A stretch of 5,083 bases of DNA from Bacteroidales bacterium. Lineage in GTDB: Bacteria > Bacteroidota > Bacteroidia > Bacteroidales > NBLH01. Each line of letters opens with the position of its first letter. The stretch's first letter is position 1. Of the stretch, positions 1 through 5,083 are shown piece after piece. The DNA is taken from positions 1-5,083 of the forward strand of contig JALWNR010000261.1 of assembly GCA_027083715.1 (NCBI GenBank), in the 5' to 3' direction. Both the position numbers and the translations under genes were made by a program. The notes beneath the pieces are model-generated. The model ran no database searches. It worked only from the letters and a program-made list of their open reading frames with translations, and was not told the origin of the DNA.

Positions 1-1
1 A

Positions 2-1333
2 AAATCATACAAACAAAAACCTGTTTTAGTAGTTTCAGCATTTTACGGAATTACGAATAAACTAAAACAAAGCCTTGAAAACTTATTAAGCGAAGAAAAT
101 ACATTGAGCCGCTCGTTTGACGAAATCAGAGAATTTAAATCATCCTTAATCATTGATTTAATTGATAATGATAAAATCAGACAAAACACATTGGATGATT
201 TATCGGAGCAGCTTAAACTGTTAAGACAATACCTGCAAGGCATTTATTACATCCGGCACATACCTGAAAAAGCTTATGATTATGTACTGAGTTTTGGTGA
301 AAAATTATCAGCATTAGTACTAAACGGAGTATTTGAGGATAAAAATATTAGTTCGGAAATTGTATGTCCCGAAGATGCAGGTTTAGTTACCGATGGAATT
401 TTTGGAAATGCAAGTATTGATTTAGAAGCATCAAAAAAGCAGGTAGCTGCAACGTTTAACAAAGATGTTGTTTATTTAGTTCCCGGATTTTACGGAGTTT
501 CAAAAAAATCAGAAATCACACTGCTGGGAAGAGGAGGAACAGACTACAGTGCAGCAGCTTTTGCCTATTGTATTGATGCTGAAAGTCTTGATATCTGGAA
601 AGATGTAAACGGCTTTATGAGCGGAGACCCGAAGCTTATAAAAAATACCCGAAGAATAAAACATTTAACCTACTCGGAAGCAGCAGAGCTGGCATATTTC
701 GGAGCAGGTATTTTACACCCGCGAACCGTTGAACCGGTGCGTTTAGCCAATATTCCCATCAAAATATTCAATATTAACAACATCACAAAAAACACGCACC
801 CACAAACAGTTATCAATGGGAATATTTCTATTCATCCAGAAGTAAGTAAAAGTGTTACTGTTGATAATAATACGGGCATTTTAAAGCTGCAAGGTCCCGG
901 TGTTGGTTATATCCCCGGTATTTTATCTGAAATAACCAAAATTTTGCATCTGCACAACATCAATATTAATTCGGTGATTACTTCACAAATAGCCATTAAC
1001 TTACTAATTGACAAGGATGTTATTGATAATGCATATCATTTAATCAGCAAATTGAAATTAAAAGTACTTACCAATATTTTGGTAAAAAAGGATGTTTCGC
1101 TTATAGCGGTGGTCGGAAACGGAATGACCGAAGCCTATGGCGTTGCAGCACGCATTTTATCTGCTGTATCAGAACAAGGAATTAATATCCAGCTAAGCTC
1201 AGTCGGAGCGTCAGACGCTGTTACTTATCTTATTGTAGATAAAAAAGATACTGACAAATCACTCCGAGAAATACATAAAACATTATTCGAGCAAGAAATT
1301 CAGACGGAAATAAACACATTTATAGAAAATTAA
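2..1333 (+). CDS. Aspartate kinase, monofunctional, 5' end cut by window edge
   Basis: This cytoplasmic enzyme phosphorylates L-aspartate with ATP, the committed step toward lysine, threonine and methionine. The frame is open from base 2 with no stop, so the gene starts upstream; the first TTG (104) is internal. 443 residues are visible. The first reads as the usual kinase strand (VLVVSAFYGIT, residues 8-18), so roughly 25-35 residues carrying the KFGGTS nucleotide-binding motif are missing. Visible kinase signatures are FGEKLSA (98-104), GRGGTDYSAA (176-185), KDVNGFMSGDP (200-210) and FGAGILHPRT (233-242). Two ACT regulatory domains follow, at about 291-352 and 365-430, so allosteric feedback by an end-product amino acid is expected; which one cannot be read from the sequence. 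The C-terminal ACT (VGASDAVTYLIV, then a helix ending HKTLFE) resembles the lysine-sensitive AKIII/LysC type. No homoserine dehydrogenase domain follows, so this is not a ThrA-type fusion. It probably leads the operon with metY. Confidence 0.95.
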   Translation, partial: KSYKQKPVLVVSAFYGITNKLKQSLENLLSEENTLSRSFDEIREFKSSLIIDLIDNDKIRQNTLDDLSEQLKLLRQYLQGIYYIRHIPEKAYDYVLSFGEKLSALVLNGVFEDKNISSEIVCPEDAGLVTDGIFGNASIDLEASKKQVAATFNKDVVYLVPGFYGVSKKSEITLLGRGGTDYSAAAFAYCIDAESLDIWKDVNGFMSGDPKLIKNTRRIKHLTYSEAAELAYFGAGILHPRTVEPVRLANIPIKIFNINNITKNTHPQTVINGNISIHPEVSKSVTVDNNTGILKLQGPGVGYIPGILSEITKILHLHNININSVITSQIAINLLIDKDVIDNAYHLISKLKLKVLTNILVKKDVSLIAVVGNGMTEAYGVAARILSAVSEQGINIQLSSVGASDAVTYLIVDKKDTDKSLREIHKTLFEQEIQTEINTFIEN

Positions 1334-2674
<1,341 letters not shown>

Positions 2675-2697
2675 TTTACCTGAAAATCTAAAAAAAA

Positions 2698-3162
2698 ATG
2701 ACAGATTTAACATTTAACATAGAAGCAAAAAGCCAAAGTGCAACAAAAACAATTGTAAAAGCAAGAAATTTTGAACTTATAATTGATGAACCTCAAAATC
2801 TGGGAGGAACTGATCACGGAGCAAACCCTGTTGAATACCTGCTTGCCTCTTATGCAGGCTGCCTAAGTGTGGTTGCGCATATCACAGCAAAAGAAAGAGG
2901 TTTCCGGCTTGATGACTTAAAAATAAACATCAGCGGAAATCTTAATCCCGCACGCTTTATGGGCGTATCGGAAGTTGAAAGAGCAGGTTTTAAAAACATA
3001 AAAGTGGAGCTAATTGTAAACACTAAACTCAGCGCCGCAAGTAAAACCGAATGGATCAAAGACATAATAAACCGATGTCCTGTGGGAGATAATTTAAAAC
3101 ATCTCACAGAAGTTGATATTAATATATTTGAACAAAAGTTTGAAGAAGTGATTGTTAAATAA
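2698..3162 (+). CDS. OsmC/Ohr-family protein (putative thiol-dependent peroxidase)
   Basis: A 154-residue single-domain protein of the OsmC superfamily, with no signal peptide or membrane segment, so cytoplasmic. Family members reduce organic hydroperoxides with a two-cysteine centre. Both cysteines are visible: Cys55 in LLASYAGCLSVVA and Cys127 in INRCPVGDNL. The GANPVEYLLAS segment (41-51) before the first cysteine is the standard lead into the core helix. It is closer to the general OsmC/YhfA-like branch than to Ohr, judged only from the short motifs. The start ATG is 23 bp after metY behind an A-run, with no separate promoter seen, so it is probably translated from the metY message. Its position between metY and metX suggests a job linked to sulfide, homocysteine or peroxide stress during sulfur assimilation, but that is inference; a direct role in methionine synthesis is not established. 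Substrate unknown. Confidence 0.92.
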   Translation: MTDLTFNIEAKSQSATKTIVKARNFELIIDEPQNLGGTDHGANPVEYLLASYAGCLSVVAHITAKERGFRLDDLKINISGNLNPARFMGVSEVERAGFKNIKVELIVNTKLSAASKTEWIKDIINRCPVGDNLKHLTEVDINIFEQKFEEVIVK

Positions 3163-3185
3163 AGAAAAAAGTAATTATATATTTG
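3152..3185 (+). promoter_or_regulatory. Candidate Bacteroidetes-type promoter for metX
   Basis: TATATTTG at 3178-3185 fits the Bacteroidetes -7 element TAnnTTTG exactly. A TTG at 3152-3154 could serve as the -33 element, but the 23-nt spacer is at the long end of what is accepted. Transcription would start near 3190, giving a leader of about 55 nt before the metX ATG at 3245. The -7 element overlaps the left arm of the inverted repeat described next, which could allow repression or mutual exclusion. TAnnTTTG also turns up by chance in AT-rich DNA; a copy lies inside the upstream gene at 3123-3130 without a -33 partner. Confidence 0.45.
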
Positions 3186-3235
3186 CAACGGAAAAATTTA
3201 AGGTCAGCCCTAAAAGATTTCTGTTGCAAATTTTT
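3181..3235 (+). terminator. Imperfect inverted repeat with T-tract: weak terminator, attenuator or operator
   Basis: A perfect 9-bp inverted repeat (ATTTGCAAC at 3181-3189, GTTGCAAAT at 3223-3231) encloses further pairing: GGAAA with TTTCT (one G-U), a 2x3 internal loop, TTTA with TAAA, an A-C mismatch, GG with CC, and a TCAG loop. The right arm ends in five Ts (3231-3235). In a read-through transcript from the osmC gene this could form a long AU-rich hairpin and act as a leaky terminator or attenuator before metX. A transcript starting near 3190 would lose most of the left arm, so only read-through RNA would fold this way. Alternatively the TTGCAA cores, 41 bp apart and hence on about the same helix face, could be DNA-binding sites. 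Low GC in the stem makes a strong terminator unlikely. Confidence 0.4.
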
Positions 3236-3244
3236 AATTAAACT

Positions 3245-4270
3245 ATGTCATACAATACCTACAAATACAACAAGAAGTTTCAGCTTGAATCGGGTAGCTA
3301 TTTGCCTGAATTGGAAATTGCATATACTACTTATGGCAAATTAAATAAAGACAAAAGCAATGCAGTATGGATTTGCCATGCATTTACGGCAAATTCCGAT
3401 CCTACAGAATGGTGGCACGGAATGGTGGGCAAAGGCTTAACTTTTGACCCCGAGCAATATTTTATTGTATGTGCCAATATTTTAGGTTCTCATTACGGAA
3501 CAACGGGACCTTTATCAACAAATCCCGAAACAGGAAAAGCCTATTATCGTGATTTTCCGTTTATTACCGTAAGGGATTTGGTAAATGCGCATCAAGTTTT
3601 GGCAGATTATCTGGAAATTAACAAAATACATATACTTACCGGTGGCTCGGTTGGCGGGCACCAGGCAATTGAATGGGCAATAATGCAGCCGGAGCGTGTT
3701 GAAAATTTGTTCCTGATTGCTACCAACGCACGTTTTTCGCCTTGGGGGATTGCATTCAGCACATCGCAACGCATGGCTATTGAAGCTGACCCTACTTTTT
3801 ACGAAGACCGCCCCGATGGCGGACAAAAAGGACTGGAAGCTGCACGCTCCATTGCCTTAATAAGCTACAGGAATGCCATTGCTTACAATAAAACACAAGC
3901 TGAAAAAAGTGATGAAGTAAGTAAAGATTTTCGAGCCGATTCGTATCAACGTTATCAAGGCAAAAAATTGCGCACACGTTTTAACGCCTATTCATATTAC
4001 ATCCTTTCAAAAGTACTTGACGGGCACAATGTGGGCAGAAATCGCGGCAGCATAGAAAATGCTCTGGCAAAAATTACTGCACGTACTTTAATAATAGGTA
4101 TTGACTCCGATATATTATTTTTGCCCGAAGAACAGGAAAAAATGGCAAAATACATCCCTAAAACACAACTACACATAATAAAATCCGACTTTGGACACGA
4201 TGGTTTTCTTTTGGAATTTGATCAAATTTCGGAAATTATTAAGGATTTTTTGAAAGTAACTGTTTTATAA
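3245..4270 (+). CDS. metX: Homoserine O-acetyltransferase
   Basis: This alpha/beta-hydrolase-fold acyltransferase moves an acetyl group from acetyl-CoA to homoserine, making the substrate of MetY. At 341 residues it is slightly short for MetX (usually about 350-380) but complete. The start is set by the family N-terminus (FQLESGSYLPELEIAYTTYG, 12-31). Motifs in order: CHAFTAN (44-50) at the oxyanion region, CANILGSHYGTTGP (76-89), the nucleophile elbow GGSVGGHQAIEWA with Ser135, a helical lid region (about 165-230), DGHNVGRNRGS (259-269), the acid Asp289 in DSDILF, and the base His318 in GHDGFLLE. All three triad residues are therefore present. Acetyl versus succinyl specificity cannot be settled from these motifs; the neighbouring metY favours acetyl. 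It lies 82 bp after the osmC-family gene with its own candidate promoter, and its last 32 bp overlap the convergent flippase gene. No separate terminator is evident. Confidence 0.96.
   Translation: MSYNTYKYNKKFQLESGSYLPELEIAYTTYGKLNKDKSNAVWICHAFTANSDPTEWWHGMVGKGLTFDPEQYFIVCANILGSHYGTTGPLSTNPETGKAYYRDFPFITVRDLVNAHQVLADYLEINKIHILTGGSVGGHQAIEWAIMQPERVENLFLIATNARFSPWGIAFSTSQRMAIEADPTFYEDRPDGGQKGLEAARSIALISYRNAIAYNKTQAEKSDEVSKDFRADSYQRYQGKKLRTRFNAYSYYILSKVLDGHNVGRNRGSIENALAKITARTLIIGIDSDILFLPEEQEKMAKYIPKTQLHIIKSDFGHDGFLLEFDQISEIIKDFLKVTVL
4215..4228. repeat. 14-bp perfect palindrome near the metX/flippase 3' ends
   Basis: AATTTGATCAAATT reads the same on both strands and lies inside the metX coding region, 11 bp beyond the flippase stop on the minus strand. 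It could help RNA folding at the end of either transcript, but a palindrome of this size in AT-rich DNA is not far from chance expectation, and no good T-tract follows it in either direction. Confidence 0.3.
4239..4270. other. Tail-to-tail coding overlap of metX and flippase
   Basis: The flippase stop codon (TAA on the minus strand, 4239-4241) lies inside metX, and the metX stop (TAA, 4268-4270) lies inside the flippase gene, so 32 bp encode both C-termini in opposite directions. Each 3' untranslated region must then be antisense to the neighbour's coding sequence unless transcription stops within the overlap. No GC-rich stem with a T-tract is visible in or next to it for either strand. Confidence 0.85.
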
Positions 4271-5083
4271 TACTTTTCATTGTTTTGAAATCATCCTGAG
4301 TGATGAATAAACGAGTAAACGAAACCTGCGTATGACGGATAAATTTTATCAGTAAATAAACAGTTGATGCAGTATAAGATACTGACATGGCTATTCCTGC
4401 GCCCAATAAGCCGTATTCAGGAATTAACAAAAACCCAAAAACCGCTATAAAAACAAAACCGATTGCCGAAGCAATGGTATTAATTTTATATCTTCCCGTA
4501 CCGGAAAAATAATGGCTTAATATCATATTGCAGGATAATACCACAATTCCCGGAGCAAGAGCAATAATTACAAGGTTGATATTTGTAAATTCTGCTCCAA
4601 AAATCAACCGGTAAAAATATTCGGGTAAAATGGCAAAGAAAACAATGATTACCAATGAAATCAAAAAGGTAATTTTCAACAAAGACACACTTAATCCTGT
4701 AGCAGATTTTTTGTTATCAAGATTTGCAATTCGTGCATACTGTACAGATGCAACACTTTGTCCTATCAGCCATGTGCTTTCACTCACTTGTACTCCTACC
4801 GAAAACCTGCCCAAAGCATGAATACCTAAAAAATATTCAATCAGATAATAGCTTAAACGATAATTCATTTTTTGAATTAAATTGCTCACGGCATTATAAG
4901 TTCCCAAATGAAAAACTTTTAAAAACAAAACCCTGATATTATGAAGAGATGATAGTACAATGTATTTTCTGATTTTCAGCCAACCGGTGATAAGTGCAAG
5001 CGTATATCCTGCATATAAAGAATAGATGTACGAATACACATTTATTTCTTTTACGTAGTAAAAGAAATAAATTAAGGATAAAA
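4239..5083 (-). CDS. Polysaccharide flippase (Wzx/MVF-like membrane protein), N-terminal part beyond window
   Basis: This is the C-terminal part of an inner-membrane lipid-linked oligosaccharide flippase of the MOP/MATE-like exporter superfamily, which moves O-antigen, capsule or exopolysaccharide units across the membrane. The frame stays open to the right edge, so the GTG at 5037-5039 is internal, not the start. About 280 residues are visible; family members usually have 430-490, so roughly 150-200 are missing. Hydrophobic helices appear at about visible residues 1-10, 15-34, 131-154, 169-192, 200-220 and 225-247, with a shorter amphipathic pair at about 75-115. The segment LIQKMNYRLSYYLIEYFLG starting at residue 68, then ALGRFSVGVQVSE, is the charged, aromatic pattern that opens the second half of such transporters; HYFSGTGRYKIN and IPEYGLLGAGIA recur in the same family. 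The tail is basic and cytoplasmic. Its cargo cannot be told. It converges on metX and is probably part of a separate cell-surface gene group upstream of it. Confidence 0.87.
   Translation of the reverse strand, partial: LSLIYFFYYVKEINVYSYIYSLYAGYTLALITGWLKIRKYIVLSSLHNIRVLFLKVFHLGTYNAVSNLIQKMNYRLSYYLIEYFLGIHALGRFSVGVQVSESTWLIGQSVASVQYARIANLDNKKSATGLSVSLLKITFLISLVIIVFFAILPEYFYRLIFGAEFTNINLVIIALAPGIVVLSCNMILSHYFSGTGRYKINTIASAIGFVFIAVFGFLLIPEYGLLGAGIAMSVSYTASTVYLLIKFIRHTQVSFTRLFITQDDFKTMKSIIKQLLSKNP
5040..5072. repeat. Perfect 15-bp inverted repeat, 3-bp spacer, inside flippase gene
   Basis: The arms 5040-5054 (ATTTATTTCTTTTAC) and 5058-5072 are exact reverse complements around a GTA spacer. Only two of the fifteen pairs are G-C. 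In the flippase mRNA it would make a hairpin with a 3-nt loop. The reading frame runs through it without a stop and yields plausible membrane-protein sequence (LIYFFYYVKEINVYSYIY), so it looks like genuine coding DNA. Function unknown. Confidence 0.85.

Noticed and set aside
104..106. TTG as the start codon of the aspartate kinase
   Set aside because: The frame is open upstream to base 2 and encodes the conserved kinase strand VLVVSAFYGIT, so the TTG is internal.
3080..3109. Hairpin inside the osmC-family gene (CTGTG..GAGAT pairing with ATCTCACAG, 2-nt bulge)
   Set aside because: Nine pairs with a bulge and a 10-nt loop in coding sequence, with no T-tract; within chance expectation.
3123..3130. 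Second TATATTTG promoter-like element within the osmC-family gene
   Set aside because: No TTG lies at an acceptable distance upstream, and such octamers recur by chance in AT-rich coding DNA.
3163..3244. SAM riboswitch in the metX leader
   Set aside because: The gap is short and lacks the conserved core of SAM-I or the pseudoknot pattern of SAM-II; only vague similarity of A/T-rich pieces was seen.
4225..4251. Possible metX terminator (AATTT/AAATT stem followed by TTTTTT at 4246-4251)
   Set aside because: Five A-T pairs with a 3-nt loop and an 8-nt gap before the T-run, all upstream of the metX stop codon; not a credible terminator.
5037..5039. GTG as the start codon of the minus-strand flippase
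   Set aside because: The frame continues without a stop to the window edge with hydrophobic, family-like sequence, and a 266-residue protein would lack the first half of a flippase.

Overview
The window looks like a piece of a Bacteroidetes chromosome. The DNA is AT-rich, gene starts lack clear Shine-Dalgarno sequences and sit behind A/T-rich leaders, and the only convincing promoter has the Bacteroidetes form (TTG, then TAnnTTTG). The protein families and their order fit that phylum. The taxonomic call is an inference from these signs, not from a database match.

Layout: about 4.2 kb of plus-strand genes form a methionine-precursor cluster. They are aspartate kinase (2-1333, start missing off the left edge), O-acetylhomoserine sulfhydrylase metY (1376-2674), an OsmC-family thiol peroxidase-like gene (2698-3162) and homoserine O-acetyltransferase metX (3245-4270). 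Gaps are 42, 23 and 82 bp. The 82-bp gap holds a Bacteroidetes-type promoter candidate overlapped by an imperfect inverted repeat that runs into a T-tract, so metX may have its own control point. A membrane flippase of the polysaccharide-export type (4239-5083, start missing off the right edge) lies on the minus strand. Its 3' end overlaps that of metX by 32 bp.

How the genes work together: aspartate kinase makes aspartyl phosphate, the first intermediate of the aspartate pathway. Homoserine dehydrogenase, needed next, is not visible here. MetX then acetylates homoserine and MetY exchanges the acetate for sulfide to give homocysteine. This is the direct sulfhydrylation route to methionine. 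The OsmC protein is not a known step of the pathway; its place between metY and metX suggests an accessory redox role around reactive sulfur or thiols. The flippase is probably the end of a separate surface-polysaccharide region.

No mobile element, CRISPR array, tRNA, rRNA or recognisable riboswitch was found. There is no gene-free stretch longer than 82 bp. The content is largely conventional. The items most worth a second look are the promoter/inverted-repeat structure before metX, a perfect 15-bp inverted repeat inside the flippase gene, the OsmC gene embedded in the pathway, and the convergent overlap. I did not find a clearly undescribed system.
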